The position numbers were made by a program, and so were the translations under genes. The notes under the pieces are model-generated. The model did no database searches, was not told where the DNA came from, and saw nothing but the letters and a program-made list of their open reading frames with translations. From Ceratotherium simum simum (Eukaryota; Chordata; Mammalia; Perissodactyla; Rhinocerotidae), in the NCBI RefSeq assembly GCF_000283155.1, contig NW_004454195.1:4598569-4662568 (forward strand): a stretch of 64,000 nucleotides of DNA, read 5' to 3'. Positions 1 to 11,125 of the stretch are shown here, piece by piece. Numbering within the stretch: the first letter of the stretch is position 1; each line of letters starts with the position of its first letter.

Positions 1-225
1 ATTCCATGAGGTCCAGGGCAAACCTTTTGGAAATTGATGGATTCATTCTCCAGGGCTCAAATCAGGGTCTAAGGTAGAGTTCTGCAGGGCCCACACCTTG
101 ACCTAGGGCTGCCGTTCCACTTAGCAGGAAAACAGGGAAGAGGTCTGTGGGGACACCCCCAGTCCTCCCATTCTGCTTGTCCTCCAGGGAGACTGAGTAA
201 GGCCCAGCAAACTGCAAGGGGCCCT
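1..225. other. unique sequence, no gene seen
   Basis: This is GC-moderate, non-repetitive sequence at the left edge. I see no splice-bounded open frame and no repeat that I recognise. Confidence 0.5.
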
Positions 226-230
226 CAGTC

Positions 231-239
231 CAAAGTCCA
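231..239 (+). promoter_or_regulatory. HNF4-type binding motif (CAAAGTCCA)
   Basis: The nine bases match the HNF4-specific motif CAAAGTCCA exactly. The site lies 10 bp upstream of the palindrome at 250-282, whose arms contain AAAGGTC-like nuclear-receptor half-sites. The match is seen in the sequence; binding is inference, since a 9-mer also occurs by chance. Confidence 0.3.
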
Positions 240-249
240 GAGACCTTCT

Positions 250-282
250 GTCCAAAGGTCTTTGGACCAAAGACCTTTGGAC
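250..282. repeat. 33-bp perfect palindrome
   Basis: Two 16-bp arms (250-265 and 267-282) are exact reverse complements around a single central A at 266. Each arm carries an AAAGGTC or GACCTTT nuclear-receptor-like half-site. It lies outside any recognised repeat, 31 bp before the ERE target site at 314. It could form a hairpin or be a dimeric protein site; both functions are inference. Confidence 0.85.
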
Positions 283-313
283 TCGTGCCACAAAATAAGA
301 GCTTATTACAATA

Positions 314-572
314 TGGGATGTTTCCCTTTTTTTATTTTTGTGAGGAAGATCAGCCCTGAGCTAACATTCATGCCAATCCTCCTCTTTTTGCTGAGGAAGA
401 CTGGCCCTGGGCTAACATCTGTGCCCATCTTCCTCCACTGTATATGGGACACCGCCACAGCATGGCCTGACAAGGGGTGCCTAGGTGCGCGCCTGGGATC
501 CGAACCCGGGCCGCCAGCAGTGGAGTGCGTGCACTTATCCGCTACGCCACGGGCCGGCCCTGGGATGTTTCC
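314..572 (-). mobile_element. ERE SINE, minus strand, with target-site duplication
   Basis: This is a tRNA-derived perissodactyl SINE in reverse: a T-rich tail at about 326-340, the two 'GAGGAAGA..GGCCCTG' modules, the tRNA-like head with a B-box-like GGATCCGAACCC, and a GGGCCGGCCC terminus at 551-560. The element body is 326-560. A perfect 12-bp duplication, TGGGATGTTTCC, flanks it at 314-325 and 561-572. Chance reading frames across this copy are not genes. Confidence 0.95.
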
Positions 573-1674
573 ATATTTTAAATTCTTTTTTACTGGAAAA
601 GTAAACAATTTGGGGAATTTGTGTGGCTGATATAAAGGCTAAAACGATTGGACTGTTAGAATTTAAATAATGTCTGCTACCAAGCAGGATGAAACTTGTC
701 TTTATTGAAGGGGGATTTGAAGGTTAAAAGGTAATGTTTGCCTGCAGGTTGAGATCTGCACACAGAATTTCCAGAGTGCTGAATTTCAGCAGGCTAACTG
801 TGAAGAAGTTGGGACTCCAGTCTTGCGAACTTCTCAGGTGAAGGGGGACTTGACAACTGAGACTTCACTAATAGGTGACAAAAACGATGTAGGTAATAAT
901 TTGACATTTTTAGTGTTAAAGTCTCTATTGAAATAGGATGCGTAAATTAATACTCTTAGGAGACCTGCTTAGAGGAAAAACAGAATGGGGATCATGAACC
1001 CTATTAACTCTCATGTCTCAAGCCTCTTATGAAAAATTCCTGAGGGAATGGGGAATGAGTAGGATGCTCCGAGTGTATAGAAACTTTGTAAGGTTTACAA
1101 GCATGTGTTTTATAAAGTTGCATAGCAGAGTCTTCAACTGATTTTATAACTGAGATTTATGTTTCTAGCAAAATAAAATACGTAGCAAAGGAATCACTCT
1201 GCTAGCCTTTCTGGAGAGGGAATGATAAGTTCTCTAAAGATATTGTTTACTTTGCCCAGTTATCTATTTTTTCTTAAATTCTCCACAGTGCCCCAGGTTG
1301 GAACTCCAAATCTATTGTTCCCATCAAATCAATTTCCCCAGAGTGAAGAATGTGGTAAATGCTATGCTTAAAATTCATGTCTGTTAAGAACCCAATTCAA
1401 CAGGAATCACTGAGATTAAGAGGGTCTATGTGGTGAAGGAGGAGAGAATGTGTAGAAAAAAAAGAGATCCACATGCTGATTATTTTCTAATAAAACTGTT
1501 CATTCTATCAGAAAGTGGAGAGAATTAAATATAAATAGATTTATTTAAATCCAATTTCACTACTATTCTGTAGGTTGCTTTAACCCTATTCTGAAATCAG
1601 TTATTAAATAAATGGTGATATTTTCACAGATATGAAACAAGTGAACTGAAGTTACCCATACCTCTAGGATTATT
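573..1674. other. AT-rich unique sequence
   Basis: I recognise no gene, repeat or RNA here. Short A and T runs are scattered, and all six frames are broken by stops. Confidence 0.4.
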
Positions 1675-1966
1675 CTATATTTAATTTAATTTTATTATTT
1701 ATTTATTTATTATTTTTTTGTGTGAGGAAGATCGGCCCTGAGCTAACATCTGCCAATCCTCCTCTTTTTTTTGCTGAGGAAGACTGGCCCTGGGCTAACA
1801 TCCATGCCCATCTTCCTCTGCTTTATATGGGACGCGGCCATAGCATGGCTTGACAAGCGGTGTGTCGGTGTGTGCCTGGGATCCAAACCGGCAAACCCCG
1901 GGCCGCTGCAGCGGAGCGCACACACTTAACTGCTTGCACCACTGGGCCGGCCCCTATATTTAATTT
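1675..1966 (-). mobile_element. ERE SINE, minus strand, with target-site duplication
   Basis: This is a reverse-oriented ERE with body about 1688-1953. It begins with an ATTT-rich tail, runs through the tail modules and the 'TATATGGGACGCGGCC' section, and ends at GGGCCGGCCC. The 13-bp duplication CTATATTTAATTT flanks it at 1675-1687 and 1954-1966. Confidence 0.92.
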
Positions 1967-2094
1967 TAATGTACAAAGGTTGAGAAAATTATATGGCTAT
2001 AGAACATATTTGCAGATTTCACAAGCTTGGAATTCCATCCAACAAAATGACAATTTGTCAGGAAGTATAACAGAGTTAAAAGAAATTAAAATGG

Positions 2095-2360
2095 AAAATA
2101 ACAATAATAGCAACAATTTATTGAGTGCCTACTATGTGACAGAGACTTTACAAATAGTTTATATCTCTAATCCTTCCAACAATCTTACAAAGTAGTATTA
2201 ATATTCCTATGTTACAGAGGAGAAAACTGAAACTTCTAGAAATCATCCAAGGTTAAATAAAGTCTTATCCATGGTTAAATAAAGTATAGAACCAAGATTT
2301 TCCTGAGTCTGTCTAACTCCTAACTCCTGTGTACTTTCCACTACTGTGCTCTGTCCAATA
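2095..2360 (+). mobile_element. MIR SINE fragment
   Basis: The order of motifs is typical of MIR in plus orientation: 'TTTATTGAGTGCCTACTATGTG', a decayed core, 'GTTACAGAGGAGAAAACTGA', and a 3' part with 'TCTAACTCC'. This is an ancient mammal-wide repeat, heavily diverged. It contains a short internal duplication of a 'GGTTAAATAAAGT' segment near 2252-2285. Confidence 0.75.
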
Positions 2361-2526
2361 CTACAATTAGGTAACCGTCAACTGGAAATTCAAAAACCCT
2401 AGTTTTCACAAATAAAATCCCAAATCCATAATTAAGGGACATAAATTCATTTCAAATGTATTTGTGTGCATGCTTCTCTAATCAACTTCCTTGATTCAAT
2501 TCAAATGTAATGGACTTCTTTGTTCT

Positions 2527-2747
2527 AAAATGAAAATAGAGGGACAGCCCCAGTGGCCTATTGGTTGGGTTTGGCATGCTCTGCTTCAGCGGTCCAGGTT
2601 CGATTCTCAGGCGTGGACCTACACCACGTGTCTGTCAGTGGCCATGCTGTGGCCGTGGCTCATATACAAAAAGAGGAAGACTGGCAGCAGATGTTAGCTC
2701 AGGGTGACTCTTCCTCAGCAAATAAAATAAAATAAAATGAAAATAGA
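2527..2747 (+). mobile_element. Divergent short ERE SINE, plus strand
   Basis: Body 2541-2733: head 'GGACAGCCCCAGTGGCC', B-box-like 'GGTTCGATTC', and a tail with 'AAGAGGAAGACTGGCAGCAGATGTTAGC'-type text ending in (AAAAT)n. The 14-bp duplication AAAATGAAAATAGA at 2527-2540 and 2734-2747 is perfect. It is shorter and more diverged than the other EREs, with only one tail module. Confidence 0.85.
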
Positions 2748-2759
2748 AACACTGGTTTT

Positions 2760-3015
2760 ATTTGCTTTGCATTTATTGAGCACCTGCTATGGTCCAGCAC
2801 TATTTCAGACATTTTATATTGCATTTTTGTTTTTATATTTCTATGAGTTATAAATTAAAAGTGAAAAGAATGTTGGATTAGAGGCCAGCTCTACTCTATA
2901 CCCACATTATGACTGAGCTTCTCTGAGCCTGAGTTTCTTCATGTCTAAAAATGGGGACAGTAATCACGGTTTTACAGGGCTGTTGCTCAGACTGCTTAGC
3001 ATGATATCCAAGAAG
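2760..3015 (+). mobile_element. MIR SINE fragments
   Basis: Two MIR-like pieces lie in plus orientation: 'TTTATTGAGCACCTGCTATGG' at about 2768-2790, and a 'CTCTGAGCCTGAGTTTCTTCATGTCTAAAAATGGGGA' type section at about 2920-2960. They may be one element with rearrangement or two adjacent copies. Confidence 0.6.
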
Positions 3016-3069
3016 CTTTATGACCTCCTTTCCAGTCCAATCTACAGCTCTTTCTATGACTCTGAGTAC

Positions 3070-3365
3070 CCTAGGATCCTGCCTCTTTGAACTGTTTGCT
3101 TTCTCCAGCAGACCAAATACTTTCCATATCTGCATGGCTCTATTTGGTTCCTTATCCAGCACCCCCTTGCCTGTGGAAATCTCCTCCACTTGGAGACCTC
3201 CTTCCTGATACCCCCAGTGTGAACTACGACTTCCCTCCTCACTGTGCCTTGAATGATAGATTATCATCTGGACCATGTCTTCATCCTTTCTGTTTCCTTC
3301 GCTGTGCTCAGAACAGTGCTCTACAAAGAGTGGCACTCAATAAATGCTGAACGAGTGAATGAATC
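3070..3365 (+). mobile_element. L2 LINE 3' end
   Basis: A pyrimidine-rich stretch with 'CTGATACCCCCAG' leads to the typical L2 3' end 'GCACTCAATAAATGCTGAACGAGTGAATGAATC'. It is ancient and non-autonomous. The open frames here on both strands are by-products of the repeat. Confidence 0.7.
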
Positions 3366-4392
3366 TATTCTCAATTAGCACAAGGAAGGGGTTGGGCAAG
3401 AAGGTCCTCTTCCCTAGCCAGACTCCATTCAGTACTTAGTTCATTTTTCAAAAAGACACATAGAAAAAGTAATTTTAAACAGTGCATTTTCCAGGGGGGA
3501 TCTGATTCTCTACCACGCAATAAAATCTCTTACAAGACTCCAGTCAAGAAGTGTTTTTGAGGGAAGATAAGCAGAGATCTCTAAATGTTTTGATTGTGTA
3601 CTCCTAAAATGAAAAAGGTTTTGTGTACACACATTCCCAAATATGCACAAAATTTTAGTTATCCCCATACACATATACTTATTTATAAAAGGTATATTTC
3701 CTACTGTATTAATATATTATATATTATAAGACAGAAAATATAATTTTTTAAAAGAAGAAATAAAAATAAATTTTTAATAATTCTTTTGCACCCCAATAAA
3801 TGGTCTGGCACAAAGAAAGACTAATTTTGGCTGAGCAGCTGTATTTTCTGCTGGAAGAAAGGAAATCATGTTTTTCTTTTCCTAGGCTATTCCCTTATGT
3901 TGGCTGTTTCCTCTCTCTATCCAGGTTCTCTTACAAGACCACCAACATTCTTCAAACGTTAATGAAATAAAACAGGAGGAGGGTTTAGAGCTCTGGATTC
4001 TCAGTCTGGAAATGTCACAATTTAATCTCAAAGGTTTGCTGTGAAGTTGTAAGCATGACAGTGTGAAACTCGACAGATTATTCTTGAATTCCTTGTTTGT
4101 TTTCATTGTGGCCTGACTCTCATAAAATTTATTTTATTTTTTTCTCTAAAACTCTCAGGATGTGTGGACATATGATTTAAATGGAGAAAAACATTGTTAA
4201 AACATTTATCAAGGAGTTATCACTTTTACATTGTTTTCATTAAATAAAAAGCCCTAATAGTCAGAGAATCTAATACTATAAGTTTTCTCTGCATCTTAAA
4301 AAAGTCAATAAATATTAAAACTAAGAGTTTTTTTTGAAAATGTAGGCAATGCTCACCATGTTAAAATTTTTAGTTGTGTGCACGTGTGCATG

Positions 4393-4395
<3 letters not shown>
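3366..4395. other. AT-rich unique sequence
   Basis: No gene or repeat recognised. The stretch 3700-3790 is strongly AT-rich. A 74-codon minus frame at 3882-4106 has no motif and no splice context. Confidence 0.4.

Positions 4396-4424
<29 letters not shown>
4396..4424. repeat. (CA)n microsatellite
   Basis: About 14 uninterrupted CA units, just downstream of a GTGTGCACGTGTGCATGCA alternating purine-pyrimidine stretch. Likely length-polymorphic. Confidence 0.95.
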
Positions 4425-4428
<4 letters not shown>

Positions 4429-5209
4429 GGAAAAAAATACCAGATGGTTATTTTCCAAAAAGCTAACAAAGTATATCCCACGATGGTGAAATTGAGGTTA
4501 ATTTTGTTTTCTTCTTTGTGCATTTCTGTAATTTTCCAAACATCCTATAATGGCCAAGTACTTTTTAAAAACAAGAGCATACATATAAACAATTGTAAAA
4601 AAATTTATATAGATTTCTATATTATAAACTTCCATTAGAAATTTTAAAATACCTTTTAGAATTATTGGTATTGAGAAGAAAATTGTATATTATTTCTATG
4701 TTTTGTGATGCATTTTAGCATAATTTTTAATGTTATTTTGGTTTCATATAAGAAAATTGCATTTTAAATCAAATGCTTAATGATGAAGCTCACTTATCTA
4801 GATTTTGGGCACATTTTAGATTGGGGATAAAAAAGAGAAGCAGAGAATGGGTCAAGAGGAGCTTGTAAAATGATGAAAACAAGGTAGAAAGGAAAATTCT
4901 AAATCAGGAGGTGGGTCTTTCCAGAGAAGATTAAGATTGTGGAGAGCCCCATATGATCCAAATGCGATAATCAAGAAAAACTATCATCATAAAAATAGAT
5001 AGTCTGGAATCCCAGTTCTCCCCATTTTTTTCTGAGATGGTTTCAATTTTGTTCAGATGTCCACCCTTCCATGTGCCCAAGTTGGTCTAAACTATATATG
5101 ATGGTCTCACTCCCTTTGTTATTGACTCTTTTAGGCAATCCCTGCCACTGGGAACTAAGGGGAATTCTGCTGGGGGAATTCTGGATAGATTTTTCCCTTC
5201 TTATGAAAG
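4425..5209. other. AT-rich sequence, nothing recognised
   Basis: No gene seen. The part from about 4800 onward may be more of the old LINE that follows, but I cannot support that from text alone. Confidence 0.35.
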
Positions 5210-5878
5210 CTGAATAAAATATTTAAAGCAACCATTGAAAGGCATAAAAGAACAACCAAGGCAGACAAGACTTGAGTGGCTAAAATCCTGGGAAGATACG
5301 AGACATATAGAAAGAAGCCCTATTAATGGTGTGGGGAGTAAAGCAAAAAGTGATAGCTGGGGACAGGGGCAGTCATGCTGGGCTGGAAAAATTTGGGGTT
5401 TGGAGTTTCCAAAGAGGATGAGCAGATGGAAGTTGAAGTTTTGGGCCCAACAAGACTGAAGAGCCTTGGTACAGTTGAGACCCCAGAGGACTCTACCATG
5501 AGAATAAGAACAAACCATAAGAAGATCAAGCCTAACAAAGCCTAAAACTCACCCTCAACCAGATCAAGTTGATCTGAAAACACCCTATCTGCCTTCCAGA
5601 AAAGAATTAAATCCTCTTTGGGTAAAAATGTCATTAGCCAGAGCCTTACAATTTTTCATACACAATGTCTGACATTCAATAAAAAATTTACCAGTATGTG
5701 AACAAATAGGATCAAATGACAAAAACCAAAAAAGAAACAGATAATATACAGAGACCTAATGGTGATTGAGATATTGGAGTTACTATACAAGGAATTAAAA
5801 GTAACTCTGATTAACATGTATAAGACATTGGAAGAAAAGTGGAGAATTTCATCAGAAAAACTATAGGAATATTGAAGG
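5210..5878 (+). mobile_element. Ancient L1 5' region fragment (probable)
   Basis: The segment about 5640-5870, with 'ACATTCAATAAAAAATTTACCAG' followed by a purine-rich section, resembles 63780-63950 at the window end. Both look like the 5' leader or ORF1 entry region of an old L1M-type element. The part 5210-5640 fits that leader but is more diverged. All frames are broken. Confidence 0.4.
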
Positions 5879-6012
5879 GGGCATGAGGTACCAGTAATGT
5901 TCTATGTCCTGATTTGGGTGGTGATTAATTGGGTATTGTAAAAATTCATCAGGCTGACCATGTAAGAGTTGTGTATGTATGTTATACCATTTAAGAAGTT
6001 GAGTAATAAAAA
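5879..6012 (+). mobile_element. L1 3' UTR tail fragment (probable)
   Basis: 'TAATGTTCTATGTCCTGATTTGGGTGGTG' and 'ATGTATGTTATACCATTTAAG' follow the end of an L1M 3' UTR. It directly follows 5' L1 material, which suggests one element with a large internal deletion. A (GA)n stretch follows at about 6020-6037. Confidence 0.5.
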
Positions 6013-6334
6013 AATTCTAAGAGAAAGAGAGAGAGAAAATGTCTAACTCCTCTTTGCTAGGCATCGTCATACTTGTGATCCTTCAAATTAATGAGCTTCT
6101 CTCAACCATGGGGGAAGACCCTGTCGATGTGATGAAGAATGCAAGTAGAAAGCTGAAATTACCTAGGTCCAGGGGCGATACAGCAAATATTTAAAACAAG
6201 TACACTATAGGCACCAAGCAATTGGAATGCACAATGACTGTAATCAACTAGTATGGTCAAACTGGGATTTTCCATTGTTTATAAAGTTATGGAACCACTG
6301 AATTAACTATTTGAGAATAGCCCCACTGTAATAG
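6013..6334. other. unique sequence with short (GA)n
   Basis: Apart from the GA-rich run at 6020-6037, nothing is recognised. Confidence 0.4.
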
Positions 6335-6530
6335 TTAAAAGAGTAGGCTCTGGAGCTGGATAGCTTGGGTTTAAATTCTGGATCTTCCACCTAATATTTG
6401 TGTAACCTTTAGCAAATTATTAAACTCTCCATGATTCGGCCACCTCATCTCAAGTTGAGGACACATCCGGAGGTCTGTATAAAGGAGTAAATGAGTTAAT
6501 ACATGTTAAGAATGTAGAATAATACCTGGG
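6335..6530 (+). mobile_element. MIR SINE
   Basis: Typical MIR text: 'GTAGGCTCTGGAGCTGGATAG', 'TTTGTGTAACCTTTAGCAAATTATT', then 'AAATGAGTTAATACATGTTAAG' near the 3' side. Confidence 0.8.
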
Positions 6531-7129
6531 ACTTACTTCTTAATGTTATTTCTTGAATTAAGTATTATTAATATTATTATTACTTATGGGTTTTTGTTAT
6601 GTGAAAAAATAAACCCCTTCCTGTTCAAGCTTTCATTTGGATCTTCTGTTGCTGAGCCAAAATCATCCCAGTGCATTCGTATGACATCCACTAAAGACAG
6701 AAGTATATGGCAATTGCTAATTGGCTTTAAGGCTAATTGGCTTTAAGTCCTTTCTGGATGGACAATTTTCTAAGGATTCTTTCAGGCTTGTTTTTTTCTT
6801 TTTTCCCTCCCAAGAATGAACCTGAACACAGGTGTACTGCTGCCACGATACAGATTTCCCCATGTAGATGCCATATTTCAACAATGATTCATGTACGCTT
6901 TTCACATTATCTTATATAAACCATCACAAAGCCCTGGTTACCACTGTACAGCAGGGTATGTACTTGAGAAGTGTAGCAGCAGAGTTGGGAAACACATTTC
7001 CCTAGCCCAGTACCTCTCATCTCTGGGGTTCGTGCCAACTGGTTGAGGAGTTGCTCTCAGTTGCTGTCTATGGCTTCCCATACCCACCAAAATTTCCCTT
7101 TTCTAAAAGTTGCTTCTAAATTGCTATAG
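6531..7129. other. unique sequence, nothing recognised
   Basis: No gene, RNA or repeat seen. A 10-bp segment, 'GGCTTTAAGG/T', is repeated near 6722-6748. Confidence 0.35.
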
Positions 7130-7745
7130 TCCTTTTCTATGTAATTCCACTTCTGAGACTCCTAAGGATATAATCCCAAGACAATCAATCAAGCAAACAA
7201 AAGCAATGTTCAGGAAGATGTCCACTGCAGCATTTTCTTATATGTAAGAATTTGAAAATAATCTAAACTTCTCTCTAGTGAACTAGAAACAGTCTAAACT
7301 CATTTCAGAAGGGACGAGTTGGTCTTAAGAAAACAATATATGACTATCTCAAAGAAAGGAGAATTTGGGACATTTTATATGTAACTCTAAACTACATACA
7401 AAATAATAAGAAAATACTTAAGTAAATGATTATATATAGCTACTCAGTGAAATACTCTGCAGCCATTAAAAGGATAGCCATAAAGGAAAATAGTTACGAG
7501 ATAGTGCATTTTAAAAACAGGATATAAATTTGTATAGAAGAGTCGGTATAACTGTGTTTGCAAAAGCATGCAGAGGATATAGAGATAGTATATAAAAGAA
7601 GTATACTAAAGTGCAAAGCATGGTAGTGTTAAGGGTATAGGACTGCGGATTTTTTTGGTTGTTTCTTTTCTCTGCATAAAAAAATCCCCATAATACAATT
7701 ATATTCATTCTATTAGTGGAAAACTTACAAATTAATTAAAAATAA
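7130..7745 (+). mobile_element. Ancient L1 fragment, ORF2 end and 3' UTR (probable)
   Basis: Phrases typical of the end of L1 ORF2 are present: 'AATTCCACTTCTGAGACTCC', 'ATGTCCACTGCAGCATT', 'GAAATACTCTGCAGCCATTAAAAGGATAG'. An AT-rich 3' UTR follows. No frame stays open. Confidence 0.6.
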
Positions 7746-8443
7746 ATATAAAAATAAATATGATTTTAACATACTGTATTATCCTGAAAATATGAAATTA
7801 AAAGCCAAAGAATTGAAATAAAGTCATATGTAATCTGAGCATCTCATATAAATCTCTATCAGATGTCTAAATTCTATGCTATAAATTCATAGCATTTTTA
7901 TTAATTTCAGTGGCACCCCATTTGCATAGTCAGCTCAAATCTCTGGAATGTGGTCAAGAAACAGGTAAAAGTAAAAAGGAGATTCTGGAAGCAAAATGAA
8001 TGTCAAAGCCTGTGTACTTTACTCACAGGCTCTCACTAAAAGCCGATTAGGCTCATTCTTGCCACAATTCTAATGACATAGAATTTTTAGGCCATAGCAT
8101 GTCAGAAGCAGGAAATTGAAAAGTGGATGGGGTTGCATCTTTGCAAAGATGCAAAGACATCTGCCAGCCTGACAGTAAAGTTCAGAGGTAGAGAAAACTG
8201 CCCCAAAGTGGACCGAAACATTTTGAAAATGATTTAACATTAGGTGCCAGGCATAATTATTGTCCAGCATTTTTATGGCAGTTGGCTCTAATGATGACAT
8301 TGGAGCCCTCAATAGCAAGACACTTACCCTACTTGGGACTCTGTCTAGTCAGCGAAGCATGTGGAATACACATTTTAGAAAGAATTCCACTTAATATGGT
8401 TTCTTTTTAAAATATATTTTTGCTTCTTGTTTCGCCTTAAAAA
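7746..8443. other. unique sequence, nothing recognised
   Basis: AT-rich. A minus-strand frame of 82 codons at 8070-8318 shows no domain and no splice context. Confidence 0.35.
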
Positions 8444-8469
8444 GCGCACGCGCACACACACACACACAC
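8444..8469. repeat. GCGC/(CA)n alternating purine-pyrimidine tract
   Basis: Twenty-six bases alternate purine and pyrimidine without a break, starting with GCGCACGCGC and ending in (CA)8. Such tracts are prone to left-handed (Z) DNA; that is general knowledge, not a measurement here. Confidence 0.9.
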
Positions 8470-8732
8470 CTGCAAGAAGTTGCTCACTCCTCCATTATAG
8501 GCAAAAACTGAGGAGCTATACTTGAGTTTTTCTGAAAAAAAAAAAGTGGCAATTTACTGAAGCAACTCTCTCCTCAAATTTTCCTCATTTTGCTTCCTTA
8601 CTAATGAACCATTAAGAGAACATTTTTCAACCTCAAGGCTTGCAATGTGTCCTTTTGTCTCCTTTTCCGTACCCTCCTCCACCCACGCCTTTTTCCTCTA
8701 CACTCTTTCCCCCCGCCACTTGCTTATTACAG

Positions 8733-8970
8733 ACTTGAGCTGCACCAGTCTCTGGGGAATTAAAATTGAGATATGTAAATATCAGTTTCTATTATAGCTC
8801 ACAAGAGACTCTTCCGCCAGGATCTCCACAAGCGCGGGAAGCCCTGGGAGATGCATTGCGCGGTATCTGGGCTGGCTGCCGATCGCAACAGTCGGGGCTG
8901 TTTGGAAAGTTTTAAGGTTGTTTGCTTTAGTGGATTTGTTCCAAGTGAGGCGCATGTTTTTCAAAAACGA
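8733..8970 (+). other. CpG-retaining unique patch, possible exon or regulatory element
   Basis: About ten CpGs are kept between 8815 and 8969 in an otherwise CpG-poor region. Just upstream, 8640-8732 is pyrimidine-rich and ends in TTATTACAG, a plausible splice acceptor. I see no convincing donor downstream and no long plus-strand frame. The 60-codon minus frame at 8782-8964 matches no family I know. It could be a promoter-like or enhancer element instead. Confidence 0.25.
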
Positions 8971-9869
8971 ATGCCAAAGATAACAAAAAATGCAAAGGAG
9001 AGGGGAAAGGGAGACTTATCCAGAGTATATGAGTGAACCAGGATAAGACTTACTAAACAGCAGAATGTTCAAGGGCACTTGGCTCTCCACCACATTTGGA
9101 ATGACCCAGAAAGACTGAGGTTAAAAACAATGTACATAATCACTGGGAAGATAGTGATTTGGGACCCTAAATGTGTTTTACATCTTCTTCATGTCACTTG
9201 GGGCACAGGCCACTGCATTATTGTGTTATTTAAGCTGTTTACAGTTATATTTGAGTGGTCTTTGTTGACAATTTTGTTTCCAAGTAATTTTCTAAAATCA
9301 TTCTAATTACCATTCCCTGTCATTAGCTACTGTAATTTGTTTTCAGGGCTGATGGTCAGCACTGTAATTGTGCTTAGAACACTGAATGGGTTTGCATGAT
9401 CATTTGGTGCACCTCCTGTTAAACTTATGGCTGTTTCTCCAACACGCTTTGGATTAGAAAGAGTATTCCATTTACATGTTAAAGAGATAATGGAAGATGA
9501 TTACTTTTGTGTTATTATAATTCAGAATTTACATAGCACTTCTATTTCCAAAGCCATTACAATCATTTATTAATTACCCAGCCCTGTACCCTTGAGCTTT
9601 AAGCCATTTGGACTCTGATTTCTAGATAAACCACTGAAGCTGGGGATGGGGATTTGGCTGGCGAGAGGTTCCTCTCTTCCTGTTAGGATTCCCACCCTTT
9701 TTCCAGGCCACCCCACCCAACTGGGATCTGCACAGGCTGGCTTCACTGCTGTGTTTGAAGTTTTGTGTTTGATGTTCTCTGAATGTGTGCATAAAATACA
9801 TTCCAAAGTCACATATAGATTATTTTTGGATTATTTGATATTTTGGGTTTCCCCTATTACTATTCACTT
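8971..9869. other. unique sequence, nothing recognised
   Basis: No gene or repeat that I can support. Open frames here are short and lack context. Confidence 0.35.
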
Positions 9870-10240
9870 CCATTCATTCATTTACCCCTTCATTAAAACC
9901 TGTATTGAGTTCCCCCACTATGTCAGGCAGTGAGCTAGGCTCTGGGGAGAGGAGAACTACAGTCTCACCATGCAAATAATTAAGAATACAACTGAAAATA
10001 CTGTCAGATGAGGTGTGTGATGGCATCTGAAGAAAATACCATGGGAGAACCAGGAGACAAAACAACATGGAAAATGGGAATTCAGAGCGACAGTAAGTCA
10101 CTTATTTGCCCTGATTAGAGGGATGGTTGTAAGAAATGGTGGTAAATGAGGCTGGAAAAATGGTTTAGAGGAAGATTCTGGCTGATCTTGAATTGTCTGC
10201 TGATCAGGGTGAACTTCTCCATTAAGCAATGTCTCCTTAA
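9870..10240 (-). mobile_element. L2 LINE fragment, minus strand
   Basis: It reads as the reverse of an L2 3' end: 'CATTCATTCATTTACC', 'TATTGAGTTCCCCCACTATGTCAGGCAGTGAGCTAGGC', then decayed upstream L2 sequence. The 75-codon minus frame inside it is repeat-derived. Confidence 0.65.
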
Positions 10241-10929
10241 TTGAACCATGAGTGACTGGAAGTAGCCAGAAATATAGAGAAAGCAATAAGTATAGTTGCA
10301 TATACTGTATGGGAGAAAGTTACACAGAGAGATTATATGGACAAGAGAGCCAAAAACAAGGCCAAAACATAGGCTTTAGAAAGGAAAATTGGTAATTAAG
10401 CAAGGGATAAATTATACTGAAGAATGTTGAAAGCAACAAGATTGACTGAGGAGAGTTTTCTGATTTTATATCAATAGATCTACCATATCTTAAACAACAT
10501 GGGCTTCACTCACTAATTCATTCATTTATTTGTAGGTGATGAAAGGGTTTAATACTGTGTGAATTTCAGATCTTATTTACCCATAGATTCCTCTGTCTCT
10601 GCTCCCTTCTGACTTTTTGTCTCCACCTGTACTCTATACCAGATCCATGCCAAGCTCCACTTCATGCCAACTTACACAGGCAATCCAATCATATCCATAA
10701 TAGTGTGATTTTTTGCTATTTACGGAGATGTGTGGGATGTTGGAAGTGTGGGTCATATCACATCCTTTTATCATTTCCCTCTCCTAAGCATCACCCTGCT
10801 TATAAAGCCACCCTCTGACTCAGAAAGCTGCCTTTTATGACAGGTGGCCCTCCCCACCTGCTCTCAGCCCATGGACTCTGCAGACCTGGCCCCTGATCCA
10901 CAGTCTTAATGTATAATGATACAAAATAT
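10241..10929. other. unique sequence, nothing recognised
   Basis: No gene or clear repeat seen. A short C/T-rich patch lies at about 10570-10660. Confidence 0.35.
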
Positions 10930-11125
10930 AATAATAAAGTAGGAGCATCTACCATTTATTGAGCATTTACTATGCACCCGATCCCAAACTAAGAGCTTAC
11001 CCACATTGTCTTATCTGACTCTCCAACTCTATGAGGCAGGTATTATTAAGCCATGTTACAGACAAAGAAAGAGAAGCACAGGGAAGTTAAGTGACCTGCC
11101 CAAAGTAGTGCAAAGTCTAAGAGGC
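10930..11125 (+). mobile_element. MIR SINE
   Basis: Well-preserved MIR signature: 'CATTTATTGAGCATTTACTATGCAC', 'CTCTATGAGGCAGGTATTATTA', 'AAGTTAAGTGACCTGCCCAA'. Confidence 0.85.

Noticed and set aside
2541..2733. A true tRNA gene
   Set aside because: The tRNA-like head belongs to an ERE SINE with a tail and target duplication. The same holds for the other eleven copies.
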